DNA of 64,000 nt from Auricularia sp. M13 (taxonomy: Eukaryota; Basidiomycota; Agaricomycetes; Auriculariales; Auriculariaceae), in NCBI GenBank assembly GCA_037042915.1, contig CM073194.1:3472001-3536000 (forward strand), in the 5' to 3' direction. The notes under the pieces were generated by a model. It worked only from the letters and a program-made list of their open reading frames with translations, was not told where the DNA came from and searched no databases. This document shows, piece after piece, positions 29,858-41,500 of the stretch. Positions within the stretch are counted from its first letter, which is position 1, and every line of letters starts with the position of its first letter. The translations under genes were made by a program, and so were the position numbers.

Positions 29858-32800
29858 TCAGACGCGATTCGCGCGATGGCGCTTGTGCTGCTTCCTAGCT
29901 ACGAACGCGGGCAGGCCTTTGGGGACCACTTTATAACTGCGCGCTAATCTTGACGCTGGGTTTCCGAGTTCGGCGGCGCCCTCGACGGTCGAAGTAGCTT
30001 GGAAGAAGAGGCCAGAATCGCCTACTTTGACTTTCGTGCCCAGGTCGACGTTGCGCAAAACGCTCAGCTCGTAGTTGAGCTGGAAATCCTCGCCCAGGAG
30101 CACTGGTACCGTCATTCCAGGGACGACGTAGAGCTCGGCGCGCATGATGATAGTGGTTCCGTCCTCGGCGCGAAACCGCACAGGCAAAGAGACGTAGCCC
30201 TTGATCCGCGGGGACTGGTCGGTCAGCTGGGCGATTTCTATCTTCAACCCCGTTCGTATTTTCGGCGGGTCCTTTAACTGCCGAAGGTATTCTTCTGCGA
30301 CAAGAGAAATGCTAGCGCCCGAGTCCAACCTGAGCGTGACTGAGTCTTCCTGCTCAGAGATGAGCTTTCCCGGCGCGGACAGCACTCCCATGCCGACGGA
30401 GGAATGGCCGTCTGGAGGCCGTCGTCGTGGGATCACTTCCACCTCTCGCAACGACGGCGTGACGTGTTCCGCGTTCAGTGCCGCCGCAAACAACGCGGTG
30501 TGGTGGCGTTGGCGCGACTCCACAAAGCCGTCGCCGTCAGCTTCAAGTAGATCCTTCTTGGCCTTGGGCGACGAACGATACCACACGTCGAATTCGTCAT
30601 CCACTACTAGCACGTCTCGGCGCTCATCCACCGGGAAAACGTGCAGCGGCCTATGGGCGTTGGGACGGATTGGGACGTATCCTTGCTTATTGTCGGGTTC
30701 CAACGGGGGATAAGCGTCCAACGCCCGAGCTGTTGTTCCTTGCGAGTACCGCACTACGTCACGAACGCACGGACGGGCCGCATGCGCCTGAGGGGAAGGT
30801 TCGCGGAAAGGATTTCGGCGTGGTTGCTGCTCCAGCAGCAAGGGCTCGTTGACTGCATCTAGCCCGGGGTTGACACGTTGCCAAGCAAGCCAGGGATCTT
30901 CTTCCTCTTCCAGGCTAGCACGCCTGGAGCGACGGCCAGGGGCCGCTACCGGTGCGAGTGAATCTCTCGAGATATCAGCCGGCGCGCGAGAGTCGTCTGG
31001 CGCCAGGATGGGTACTGCGGCCAGCACTTCACGCGAGGGCAGATACGTGGAACGAGATGGCATTAAAGCAGAATCCTCGGCTAGCGAGTACAGGTATTCC
31101 TCGTCAGGCTGCAGCCCGTGCGTAGCGATCATTGCGGTGCCTTTGCCTGACTTCGCCGGATTGTGTATGCACTCACTGTGCCAGTGTTTACCGCCGCAGA
31201 ATCGGCAGTCGAACGGCGGTGCCGGCTTGCTGACGTGCTCGTACTTCGGGAACTTGTAGCCGCCCGGCGGAGGTCCCTTCTTCTTCGACGCCAGATACGC
31301 GCTGATCTTGCGCGCCTGCTCAACGTCCGTCGAGCTTGGCGGCACGCCATGCGAGCTGCCCGAACCGAAACGCTGGGAGTCGTGCCCTTCTTCTCCGACG
31401 GGTTCGAACTTGTAACTCTTGTGCGGTTCAGAGAGGTCGATCAGGGCGTCTTCGCCGTCGGCGCCGGCGAAATGTACTCGCGCGGGCGGGGGTCGTTGGT
31501 ATCCTCGACTTGCGCGGTCCGGCTCGTGCACGGATGGCCTGCGCACGAATTGCTTGTTCTGGCCTCGAGTAAGGCGCTCGGCGGCGCGGTCCACCGCCTT
31601 CTGAATGCGCTCCTCAATCTCGTCCTCCAGAACGGCAACTTGCACGAGTTGCGGCTCTGTCTCCGCAGCGCGACGCAGCAAGTCGGCCACCGTCGGGATA
31701 TGCGCGTCGCCCAAGACGGCGAGCCACGGCACGGGGGCTTTGCTGAGTATGTAAGACACTTGTTCCTCCTCCGAGAACCGATACAGCGCGTTGACGACGA
31801 TGGCGCGGCGGCGCAAAAATGCCTGCGGCGACTCCTTGGGGTACCCCGCTTGCCGGAACGACATGGAGTTGCAGTATTCCGTGAGGTCGCGCACCCAAGT
31901 ATTCGATAGGAAGCCGGTGCGAATTCCTTCAATGAGCGCATAGACGTCACGGCGCATAGTGTCGCGCTGCTCCAAGGAAATGGACTCCCACCATTCGAGC
32001 GCGTCCTCCTTGAACCGCAACGGCGCGTACGTTCCCAGTTGCACGGGCATAGAGCCCCCCAGCTCGGCCCATTTCCGTAGTTCCGCGAAGTAGAGAAGCA
32101 CCGTGCTGGTGCGACCGTCCCACGTCGGCAGAGCCTCGAGCCGGAATTTGGTATCGATGCGGGGGCCTTGTGCATCTGGCGCATTAGCAGGGGGCGCTCC
32201 GCCGCCGCCGCCGCCAGGAGGATTAGGGGGCCCGGGCGGAGGTCGACCTGCTCCGCCGGCGCCTCTGTTTGGGCCTCCGGGGCCGCCTCCACCTGGAGGT
32301 CCGTAACCGCCGCCATAGCCGCCACCGGGGGGTCCATAACCGCCGCCGTGGGGAGGCCCGAAACCACCGCCGTAGCCGCCGTTGCCTGGGTTACCTCCGC
32401 CGGGTGTTGGAGGAGGTCCAAACCCGCCTCCGTGACCACCGTTATTGAAACCACCACCGTCAGGCCCGCGCCGGCCTCCATGACTGCTGCCGTCGCGATG
32501 GCCACCACTGGAGGGGGAGCTTCCGTTGGGCGAGCCGCCAGTTTGGCCGACGGGCCCGCCGCGATCGTTCGGGGTAGCGAAATAGCTTAGCCCGACGTCC
32601 GCGTGCGTTCTATTCGAAGCAGCGGTTGCTGACTGTAGACCTAGTTGGCGCGAAACTTCGGTTCTCGAAGTTTCCCCCACGATGCCGTGCGGTGGAGTCT
32701 CGCGCCAAGGTTCCTTGCTGGGCAGTAGAGGGCGGGAGGCCGCTTCGGCGACGGCCTCGCGGATAGTCGTATGTCCCAGCGCTCCGTCGGCCGTGCCCGA

Positions 32801-33214
32801 CGCGCGCGGTCGAGATATCAGCCTTGGCGTACCTATACCCGCGAGCAGGTCTCGGCGTACGGGTCGAGATTCAGGCTGGGGCTGATAGCCGGCGGGCGCG
32901 CTCGGTGCGCCTGGCGTCCATGAACTACCCGCGTACGGACGTGGGGCGTCGAAAACCTCCCGAAAGTCGTCCTCCCGCCTCCAACCGTCTGAACGCCTGG
33001 GTGTGGGTGCCGGCAAGGGGTCGACGAGCGTCACACGTCGAGCTTCCACTACGTTGCGCGATACGGTACGTTTGTAGAAGCCGTCCTCGGACGCCGGCGT
33101 GCCAGTGTGGAGCTTCCTCCAAATGGCGTGATCCTTCGGCGTCCAATTCTTCGTTGGGTCATCGGGTGGCGACGACTGGAACTGTTGGTCGCTTCCGTCG
33201 GACGTCTTGTGTCA
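29858..33214 (-). CDS. Outer Gypsy Gag-protease
   Basis: About 1100 codons are open after a TGA at 33212-33214 and up to a TGA at 29858-29860, without an ATG near the start. It holds a Gly/Pro-rich linker (repeated GGYGGG units near 32280-32460), a retrotransposon Gag core (LPTWDGRTSTVLLYFAELRK, ALEWWESIS, ALYRFSEEEQVSYILSKAP), a zinc knuckle CRFCGGKHWHSEC, and near the end a pepsin-like retroviral protease with LRLDSGASISLVAEEYL. It probably forms the particle core and processes the polyprotein. Confidence 0.88.
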
Positions 33215-34237
33215 CGCTGGGGTACCGAAACTCGCGTAGTGGTCCAAACCCTTGCTGTATGAACGCGGGCGAGGCGGCAGGGCTGACGGTTCGCGCATTC
33301 GTAGATGTACTTCCACGACACCAGCCACATGGTCGATCCAACCTTGGGCCACGGAGAACGCGCGGGCCAGCTGACCAACAGTAGGGAAAGGTTTGACCAG
33401 AACCGCGACATAGTTCGCATACCAGTCGTCCTTAGGGTACGGCGCGATACCGGCCCAAGGCAGCTCGCTGAAGCACGCCTGCAGGACGTTTGACAAATTG
33501 TTGGCGACGTTCTCGAACAGAGCATAAGCGCCCTCCTTGAGGGCCGGTCTGGCTTGGCCCGGTCCCGTATACTCGAGTAGTCGAGACGAGAATTCCAAGT
33601 CGCGCAGCATGGCGACGCGGTCTTGTAAGCAGACGAACTTCTCTTCCACTACTGCCGGCCCGGGTCTTCCAACTTCTTGCTCGAGTACGATAAGGCCATT
33701 CTCGTCCAGGTCGATGACCTCGCGCTTGCGACAATACGAGCTGGCGATGGCGTCGTACGCTTCCTTCAGGTCCGGGTGCGACTGGAGTAATCCGGCGATG
33801 TCGTTGGCAGAAAACGACGCACCCGTGCCCGTCGGGGAAGCCGTAGGAGCACGGGAACGAGCCTCAAGGCACTCCCTCCGAGCCGACAGCGCGTCCGCTG
33901 TCGGCGAATCTCCACGCGGCGACCCTTCGTTGAAGGCGGCCGCGAACGAACTCTGGGGGGCGCGCTCGAGCCCACGAGACCAGGCGGATCCTTGCATAAC
34001 GGTGCGCGCGCTTGAGCTGCCGCCCGAGTTGAATATAGTAGTAGTGTCGGGTGCGCGCCCTTGCGAATCCGCGTGCACGTCGTCGTAGGACGATAACGGG
34101 GAGGGTGCTACTGACACCCCGCCAACGCGCGTCTCGCCGTTCGAGGATTGGGTGTCGGGCGGTCGCCCCCCAGGCTCGACCTCGGGGGGCAGCCCGGCTC
34201 CAGACGCGTTGGGAGCGCGCGGGTTCGCGGAGGCCAT
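33212..34237 (-). CDS. Outer Gypsy N-terminal Gag segment
   Basis: About 340 codons from ATG 34237 (MASANPRAPNASGAG) to TGA 33212-33214. It is Ser/Gly/Pro-rich at first, then helical (HPDLKEAYDAIASSYCRKRE, EKFVCLQDRVAMLRDLEF, QLARAFSVAQGWIDHVAGVV). The same frame continues without interruption into the next Gag block, and the stop reads as CpG-to-TpG away from an arginine codon. This is therefore probably the N-terminal part of one long polyprotein. Confidence 0.8.
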   Translation of the reverse strand: MASANPRAPNASGAGLPPEVEPGGRPPDTQSSNGETRVGGVSVAPSPLSSYDDVHADSQGRAPDTTTIFNSGGSSSARTVMQGSAWSRGLERAPQSSFAAAFNEGSPRGDSPTADALSARRECLEARSRAPTASPTGTGASFSANDIAGLLQSHPDLKEAYDAIASSYCRKREVIDLDENGLIVLEQEVGRPGPAVVEEKFVCLQDRVAMLRDLEFSSRLLEYTGPGQARPALKEGAYALFENVANNLSNVLQACFSELPWAGIAPYPKDDWYANYVAVLVKPFPTVGQLARAFSVAQGWIDHVAGVVEVHLRMREPSALPPRPRSYSKGLDHYASFGTPA

Positions 34238-34333
34238 GTGCGTAGCAGACGACGCACTTAGCCGGGATTCACCGGGGAAATTTTCTTGCGGTCGCTCGCA
34301 AAGGTCAGGGACTTTCCTCACAGTGTCCACCTC

Positions 34334-34654
34334 TGTAACGAGCGTGGCTACACTCGTTGAGGTTCTTCGACAGGAAAGTCCAACTGACGCAACAGCGAAC
34401 GACCGTCAGAGGTGTCAAGACCGTGGGAGCGGTCCGAGTCGGTATAACGGAAGAGGGGTCTGCCAGTCAGACCCCTGAGGACGGAATAACGGGATGAGCG
34501 GCGCGAGTACGGTCTCGCAGTTCACGATTCACGGTTCAAGCTTCGCGCCTGAACGTGAGTGAAATGCGAAGTCGGGAAGAGAGTGTATTGCCAAAACAAA
34601 CAAAAACAAGTCTAATGAACGACGCTCGGAGTTACCCATAAAGTACCCCTTACA
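34334..34654 (-). repeat. 5' LTR of outer Gypsy element
   Basis: 321 bp, identical by eye to 16796-17116, followed on its outer side by GTCAG (34655-34659). Immediately inside (minus strand) the sequence reads GAGGTGGACACTGTGAGG. The TGG four bases in could start a tRNA-type primer site, but I cannot assign a tRNA. Confidence 0.95.
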
Positions 34655-35385
34655 GTCAGCGGATGCCTATGGGCGTCCGTCAAGTGGCGAGCGCCCGGAA
34701 AAGCAGCCAAATACTATGTATAATGTTTGTCGGAATGCACGGCGGGCGAGCACTGTTACGAGCGCTCCATGCAAAAGCATACGTACGACCATGCCATCCG
34801 CGAGTCTTCGGGATGTTATGGAGAACACAGTCGCGTGCGGTGGCATTGATGTGCTTTGTCTAACTAGCGCCATGAGAACTGCCACATGAGCCCCGCGCCT
34901 TTTTCAGGCCAGACGGACAGTGCCCGCGCTTGCCGCCTGGCAGAAGTGCACGGGCGCTGGAATGTTCTGCTACTCCAGGGAGGGATATGAGGCTGTCGCC
35001 TTCACAATTCGCGCGCTTCAAGTTATAGTATTCAGGCTACTTAATCTCAAAGCAACACAATGACGACTCCCCAGTACGTGAACCCCCCTTAGGGATATGA
35101 GAAAACGATCGACGCGCCCAACGCTGGTTACACGGCGGTCCGTCTCGACAGGTTCCGTCTAGGAAATCATGTTCTATCCGACTGTCCTCGTCTTTCTTCC
35201 AGTCCTAGGGCATGAAGAATGAAGGCATTTGTAGACTGAGATGCCCCCTCGCGGTTAGCGTTCAGTAGCTATAGCTCGACAAGGATAGGGGCAGCATTGG
35301 GCGGCAATTGCCACACTGGCAGGTGGCGCTTATATATAGACTCGACGTGCTTGCCAAGTTTGAGTCCCCTCCACGACCAACAGAC
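34655..35385. other. Target duplication GTCAG, then intergenic
   Basis: Bases 34655-34659 are the right copy of the GTCAG duplication. The rest holds no gene I can support. TATATATA at 35331-35338 probably belongs to the gene starting at 35386. Confidence 0.5.
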
Positions 35386-36164
35386 ATGCCTAACTGGATC
35401 TCTAATTCTGGCTCTGGTGACAGGCCCTCGTCCAACGATGTGGACAATCTGCCGCGCACCCCCGAGAAACTCGCAGCCTTGAACCACTTTCTCGTCCGCC
35501 TCAACAGCGTGCCCTCATGTCAACATTGCCATACGCCGTGACACACTGGACATCGAACTCCCGTCGCTCAAGGTGCTAGGGACTCTCAGGAGGACGCACA
35601 GTTCAAGCGGCGGATCATCCAATGGCTGGACGATATGGAGCAGAGGCTCAAGGCGATGCAGCGCGACATAGACCTCGTACGTCCGTTTCCTCCGAGTCTC
35701 CATGTCGCGGCGCGCATAGTTGACCCAAACGTCTGGCAGAACCACAACAGCCAGAACGACACTGGCTGGACCTTTCCGTTCCGCGTCATTCCATTCGCCG
35801 ACGGCACAAGCCCGCTCGACCACCAGCCGGTACCATGCTCTCTGCCCATCCGAGGAGTCGCGATCTGACTGGCAGTGACATTGGCCTAGCCTCTGGCAGC
35901 ATGCAGCGTGAGGCTCGTCCGACGTAGCCGTATTTCCGAGCCCTCTTCAAGATCGGCAGCGCTATGAACGAGCATCGTCACAGGAAACGCTAAACAGAAC
36001 GCGCTGGGCACGAGGCTGGCTCTTCAGAAGCTTCCATCCAATTTATGCATGTTCTCGAGGAACAGTTCTTCCCAGGCAAGCAAAACCTCAGGCGCGCACT
36101 TGCAATGCTCGGACAGGCTGAGGCGCGCATACACCGACAGATTATCGCGATCAAGACACCATGA
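35386..36164 (+). CDS. Small hypothetical protein with helical, coiled-coil-like segments, four exons
   Basis: The model is 35386-35508, 35590-35676, 35928-35976 and 36028-36164 (131 residues), all phases consistent and all introns GT-AG. The start is supported by a TATATATA box 48-55 bp upstream. The N-terminus is Ser/Asn-rich and the rest is strongly helical: WLDDMEQRLKAMQRDIDL, then PYFRALFKIGSAMNEH, then VLEEQFFPGKQNLRRALAML and ARIHRQIIAIKTP at the end. The 251-nt third intron is long for this genome and may hide another exon. I know of no family, and the function is unknown. Confidence 0.45.
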
Positions 36165-36703
36165 TGCACTGGCGCCGAAAAATCGCAAGGGTCCAAAGTT
36201 GCAATGCACATACTGTACGACTCCCTGGCAGGCTTGGGAGCCGAGCACCAAGGATCTTCACGGTCACGGTAGACATCAATGTCATGGGCGTGACCTCCGA
36301 GTCTCGCAAATTCCATGGGCCGCGATCAGACAAGGCGCCGAGTGCAGGTGCGCACGGCGGGACAAGTCATAAAGCCCGAAATCCGCCAGAGACGCGCACA
36401 TCGAGATCCTAGCGGACTGAACAGATGCCGATAGGAGGGAGGTAACAAGCCGTGACTGCAACAGCAGCGAGTATCAAGACAGTGATTTGAAGGTCTGACG
36501 TGCAGAGCATAGACAGAACACAGCATCTCGGTGCGGCGGCGGCAGCTGAAGGCGAATAAGCAACACGAGCATGCAGTTGTCGCTTGGAAGGTTCAAGCGC
36601 ACGTCAAAACGTGAAGGAAACCAGACGCCCATATATAAAACTCCTGGGAGCGTCAGCCAAGGGGGGTGAAAGATGGATACAGGTATCGGTGCATCGGGGT
36701 GCT
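36165..36703. other. Intergenic, no supported gene
   Basis: This lies between the ends of the coiled-coil gene and the convergent mannosidase gene. No domain or splice-consistent coding block is visible. Confidence 0.5.
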
Positions 36704-38505
36704 CTACAGGCGGCGGAACTTGGCGCTCGACTTGGACTTGCCGGACTCGCTCGGCTTCGCATCTGCGTCCGACTCGGGCTCGGGCTCGTACGAGGCCAGC
36801 GGCGCGGGCGCGAGCAGCGGGTGCGCCTCGGTGTTGAACACCCAGTCGTCTATGCTGAACTTCTCGGGGTCGTCGAACGTCAACTGCAGCCATCCAAGCC
36901 GTTGTGTCAGCTGACCAAAGCGCGAAGGGCGGGGAGAAGGAAGGAAGGACGCACATAAAGATACTTGAGCACCTCGGCGAAAAAGAAGCTCTCGGTATTG
37001 TCGAAGAAGCCGCTCTGGCCCCATGCCGTCTGGCGCACGTCGCCAATACCGGCGTTCGCGCCGTTCACAGCGGTCCACTTGTCGAGGTTCTGCACGAACA
37101 GCGCAGCCTGGTCGTAGTACTTCTTGTCGCCGGTCGCGCGCCACGCGTAGAAGTTGCTCTCCATGACCTCGGGGCGCAAATCGTAGTACGCGTAGCCGTT
37201 ATAAACGTAGAACCCATGCTCGTTATAATACGCCAAGTCGTCCGCGCTGGCGGAGCCGCCGGTGTAGTTGCCGTCCGCGCTGGCATACGCAAAGACCTCG
37301 GGGCCGATGCCCGTGCTGGTGTTGTACGTCGCGAGGCAGCCGTCGACGAGCTTGAGGCCGACGTCGACGATGCTGTCGTTGCCCAGCAGCTTGCCGCCGA
37401 GGATGAAGTTGCCGCCGGCGAAGCAGCCGAGGTGCGTGCCCGTGTGCCGCACGCGCCTGTTGTCGTCGAAGTCCGCCGTGAAGGTGTGCCCGCCGACGGT
37501 CGAGACCTTCACGAGGTTCTGGATCGTCGAGTCGATGGCCGTCTTCCACGTGTTCACCCACAGCGGGTCGGCGTTGTTCGTCAGGCGCGCATACCTGGCG
37601 GGTGGGCGTCACTGGTCAGTGTCATGCTCAGAGCGATCAGCACGAGCACGTGGGCCGCAAGACGCACTTGATGAGGTACTCGAAGTACGAGTCCGAGCCG
37701 CCGCCCCAGGTGATGTACCGGCAGTCGAACGCGCCAGTCGTCGGGTTGATGCACTGGCCCGCGAGGCCGGGGAGAAGGGTGTCGTTGGTGGACGCAATCA
37801 GGCGGAAAGACTTCTCCGCGAGCTCGCGGTAGGTGTCGTTCTTGGTGTATTCGCTCAAGCGCGCCCACTCGAGGACGAGGGTGCCAGCCTCGGCGATGTT
37901 GCTGCCGTCCCGTACGGGCGTGTCCGTGCTGAAGTCAAGGAAGCCGTACGGCACGGCGTTGTCGCCGACCCAAGCGTGCGCCAGCTTGTCCGCGACCTCC
38001 TGCGCCTTCTTGACGAGACCGTCGTCCGTCTTGCCGCCGAGCTCGTACGCGGACAGCAGGCCGCCGAGGTATCGGATCGTCGTCTCGAACACGGAGACGG
38101 TGTCCGACGTCTTGCTCGTGCTGAAGTCGATCGTCTTGGCATACTCGACGCCCTCGTCGAACACATCCTAAAGAAAGCAGCGCAAAGAGATAGCCAGTCA
38201 GCGTCAAAGCACCAGCGTGCGGGCCAAGCGCTCACATCGAGCCCCAGAATTTTCGCCGTGCTCAGCGCGTCCACAATGGTCGCGCCCCATCCGTTGCGGC
38301 CGTCGTTGCCCTGCCGGCTCAGCGGCGCAAGCTCGTCGTGGCCCCATGCGACGTCGCGGTACGTCTCGTACGCGTCACTGAAGATCTTGACGACGGCCGC
38401 GCGGTTCGCCGCGGCGTCGTCCGGCAGCGCGAGGCCGGGCAGCTGCACGTTCGCCGCGCGCGCGAGCGCGGCGAGGGCGAGGGAGGCGGCGGCGCTCCGG
38501 AGCAT
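36704..38505 (-). CDS. Glycoside hydrolase family 47 alpha-1,2-mannosidase, secretory
   Basis: The exons are 38505-38236, 38167-37668, 37594-36955 and 36883-36704 (529 residues), with GT-AG introns in phase. An N-terminal signal peptide (LRSAAASLALAALARA) targets it to the secretory pathway. GH47 landmarks appear in order: NGWGATIVDALSTAKILGL, VFETTIRYLGGLLSAYEL, EAGTLVLEWARLSEYT, WGGGSDSYFEYLIK, HLGCFAGGNFILGG, GIGPEVFAY, YDLRPEVMESNFYAWRATGD, ESFFFAEVLKYLYLTF, and VFNTEAHPL, whose Thr is the known Ca2+ ligand. The enzyme class trims alpha-1,2-mannose from N-glycans in the ER or Golgi, or is secreted. Potential N-glycosylation sites are present. The C-terminal Lys/Ser tail is not part of the catalytic domain. 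Confidence 0.95.
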
Positions 38506-38552
38506 CGTAGTCGGGGGGACGAAGCGAGCGTCCGCGCGGGCGGCCTTCCTCC

Positions 38553-38560
38553 TATATATA
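38553..38560 (-). promoter_or_regulatory. TATA box of the GH47 gene
   Basis: TATATATA lies 48-55 bp upstream of the start codon on the minus strand. Confidence 0.6.
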
Positions 38561-41500
38561 CCGCCACGGGCGAGCGCGTGCTCGCGCTCTGTCAATCAGG
38601 GATCCGGACGGCGAAGCTGTGCCCACGCGCACCGCGCCAGCTCAGCAACCCGGCGCGCGCTCCACTCTACGCTCGATGGCGTTTGAATGTGCCTTGCGCC
38701 TGACACCCCCGGCGAAGGGCCTAGTCTATTGCCAGCTGCCGGCGCGGACGGCGTGTTTGGGCTCGCCAGGCTGACCAGAAGCGCGAGGATGGGGATGGCA
38801 GAAGCAGAGCTGAGCACGCAAGCACCGGGAACGGTTGTGATCCGCGTGACATGATCCCGCGGATTGTCGCGGCGAACGTGGCCGATGAGCACAGTTGGAG
38901 TACGGGCTTCAAACTGTAATGCTCTGAAGGCTGCAGACGTAGTAATGGTGTTCTAGAACCGACGTTTCCGGACACTGGAGAGGAGTAAAGCCTTCAAGTT
39001 CCGGACGAGAACGTCCAGTTGGTTGACCCATGACGTCGCCAACGATCAAGACGACGGCAGTGATGTCGAGTACTTATGGGCTCGAGTTGGAGGAGAACCG
39101 AAATGTGGAATAAGTCGGCGCGGTACGGCCGAAAAGCCCGTAGGCTCAGAATTGCAAGGTCTTCAAGTTGGTCGAGCGAGGATGGAGGTACACGTCCGAT
39201 TATTCAAGACGAATAGCAGCGCTGTGTCACATGAACAGGGTGATATGATCATGTATCGAGCCCTCGGTGTGCAACTACTGTAGCATCGACATTTCCGAGT
39301 CGCGCATGCTATCCAAGTATCTTCGTGAGCCCGCAAGCCACGACAGCGTAAGATGAACCGCGCACGCGTAGTAGTGCAAGAGCAAATCCCTTATAACAGG
39401 CGCACTTTGGGCGTCGTGCTCGGGTAGAGTTTGAAAACCGGCTACGTAGCATTGAAACCGTGTTCGAGAGCGGGCCGGCAGGCTGGAAAGTGATTAAAAA
39501 TAGTCAGAGGGATGCCAAGGCACATTGTCAAGCCAATAACGCGCACCGAATACCACGGCCAGCAGGAGCCCAGGCGCCGCCCGGCGACATTGCCCGGAAA
39601 CGCAGTCCTGTGCTTTGAGTCTGTTGCAATTGGCGATAGTCGCGTCTTCCATCCGTCCTGGGGTAGCCCAAGCTGCGTCGAGGTGCGGCGAATACGCAGG
39701 GCTGCGCGGCGTTGCTCTTCATGGGCAGGTGTGGGGGTAGGAGCGGATGCACGAAGTCAGCTGGCGAAAGCGGGCTGCCATTGCGAAAAAACATCAGGCC
39801 CGCTGTCGACGCAGAGTAGAGTACGTACCCAGTCTCCAGTCCCGATGCGTTCGCGCGTGTGGAGAGCGAAATCTTGGTCCTGGAGTTGCGAACCACCGTC
39901 GTTTAAACGGCTCACGTGCGCAGAAGATCTGGGATGCGGTGTACGACATGGACGAGTGTCACGGTACGAATGGACGCGTCGCAAATGCGGATGATGATGC
40001 AAGTGCAAGTGCAAGAGCGCGGGACGTAATGCTGGAAATCTTGGCGTGAGGCGTTGTTGGCGAGCCTAAAGTCTAATAAGCGCCGGCTAGCGTAGCAGCC
40101 GCGCGGGGAACTTGAAGGTCCATCACGGCGAAAATGGCGCAGGTCGACGAGGAGGAAGACCAACGCGGCGAGCGAGGCGGTGTGACAGACGCGTCTCGGA
40201 GTCGGTGTTGCACTGTGCAGGGGCTCCGACGAGGCTACCGGTGCAAGGGTCGAGCGCGAAGCCAGGGTCGACGAGCCCGGTCCCCGGAACTCGCGTTGCC
40301 ATGTGTCGATCCCTCGGAGACGCGAAGTTCGTTCAAGTTGCGTGAAAGTCTACGCGACGCGGGTCGGCATTGGCGACGGGTAGGAGGAAGCTGACTGCTG
40401 ACGATGGAGTCGAAGGCCAAGTGGTTCGGGTGGTTCGGAGTCCGACCCGCCGACTCCTGGCGAGGGCGCGCGAGCCGTCCTGAAGAGCGTACGGCCAGGG
40501 TGGACAGACGGCTCTAGCGGCGAGCCAAACCGGCGAGCCAGCCACTAGTACTCCGGCTGGGGTCCCGCACAGCGCGACGACTCGGAGAGCAACTTGAAGC
40601 GCGCTCCCGCGACGAGCCCATGACGCGCAGGCGCAAATCCAGGAAACCAAGCAAGACAAGACACAAGACGCGAACGAGCTTGAGTCGAAGTCTGCGCCTA
40701 TAGCAGTACTGTATATGCGATCTCGGAGTCGGCGCCGGAACCGCTGTAGTGTCGCTGTCACGCAGGATTGCACACGAGCGATTCAGATTTAGCACTAAGT
40801 ACACTGCCAGTGGGCGCGGCGGTCAGAGCATTCCAGGGGGTAAGACTACTGTAGTGCAAGTGGGAAGGCAAAGGCAAAGGTAGAGTAAGAGTGAGAGCTG
40901 GAGTCGTCCAGGGGCCGGAGTTGCGAGCCGCGCGCCCAACTTGTGCGAACCGGAGGACAAGTCTGTGGGCCGCTGGGCTGTGCGTAGGTGTATACTGGTG
41001 GTGGAAGAAGTTGAAGCGCTGGTCGTGGTTCGGGACGGCCCAGCATGAGATCCCACTGGCACTGGCAGATTACTCATTACAGAATCGATCGCGCCGAGAT
41101 TGAAGGACTCAACCTGCCAACGCCACGCGGCGGTGCACCTCCACTCGCTCTAGTAGCTAGTAGTAGACGACGTCGCGAGCTTGTACCCGCTGTCGTTGGT
41201 GAAGTGATTGTGCAATGTGAAGACGAGTTCAGAGTCCAAGTGTCTGAATCGAAGTTCTTACTCGGGCGAGCCCATCAGAGCTACTAGACCCGCGCTCGAG
41301 CATATACCCGACGTCAAATCTCATGATCAAGGCGAGGAACAGCGAAAGCCGTTGATGTCGACCGGTCGAAGATTTCGCCTCAGCCTCAGTCTCTTCTGTT
41401 CCAGAATGCCGTGAGCCCTCATGCTCACTGCTGCGGCGGTGAACCGAGATCTCTCGATCCAGATGCCTACAGCCTGAGAACACAACAGGGCCTCGTGCCC

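Larger units (their letters stand above)
16796..34654 (-). mobile_element. Outer chromodomain Gypsy (Ty3-type) retrotransposon, carrying a nested element
   Basis: The element has two 321 bp LTRs (TGTAACGAG...CCCTTACA, 16796-17116 and 34334-34654), identical by eye, and GTCAG flanks on both outer sides. It reads on the minus strand: Gag at the right, then Gag-protease, reverse transcriptase, RNase H, integrase and chromodomain, and an additional ORF before the 3' LTR at the left. Bases 17649-23792, plus one 5-bp duplication, belong to a second element inserted in that extra ORF. Without it the element would be about 11.7 kb. All four coding blocks are in a single reading frame, separated only by stop codons at 33212-33214, 29858-29860 and 25721-25723. 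Confidence 0.93.

Noticed and set aside
34334-34350. Self-priming in the outer Gypsy element
   Set aside because: The best complementarity between the region inside the 5' LTR and the LTR is 8 nt and includes LTR bases, with no suitably placed TATA box.
16796-34654. Genome-wide RIP (repeat-induced point mutation) of the Gypsy elements
   Set aside because: LTR pairs are identical and most catalytic codons are intact. Only two CGA-to-TGA-type stops are seen, too few for RIP.
39950-41300. Purine-rich region as a decayed gene or array
   Set aside because: Only short, irregular GCAAGT/GGCAAA motifs are found; there is no period, no direct repeat and no domain.
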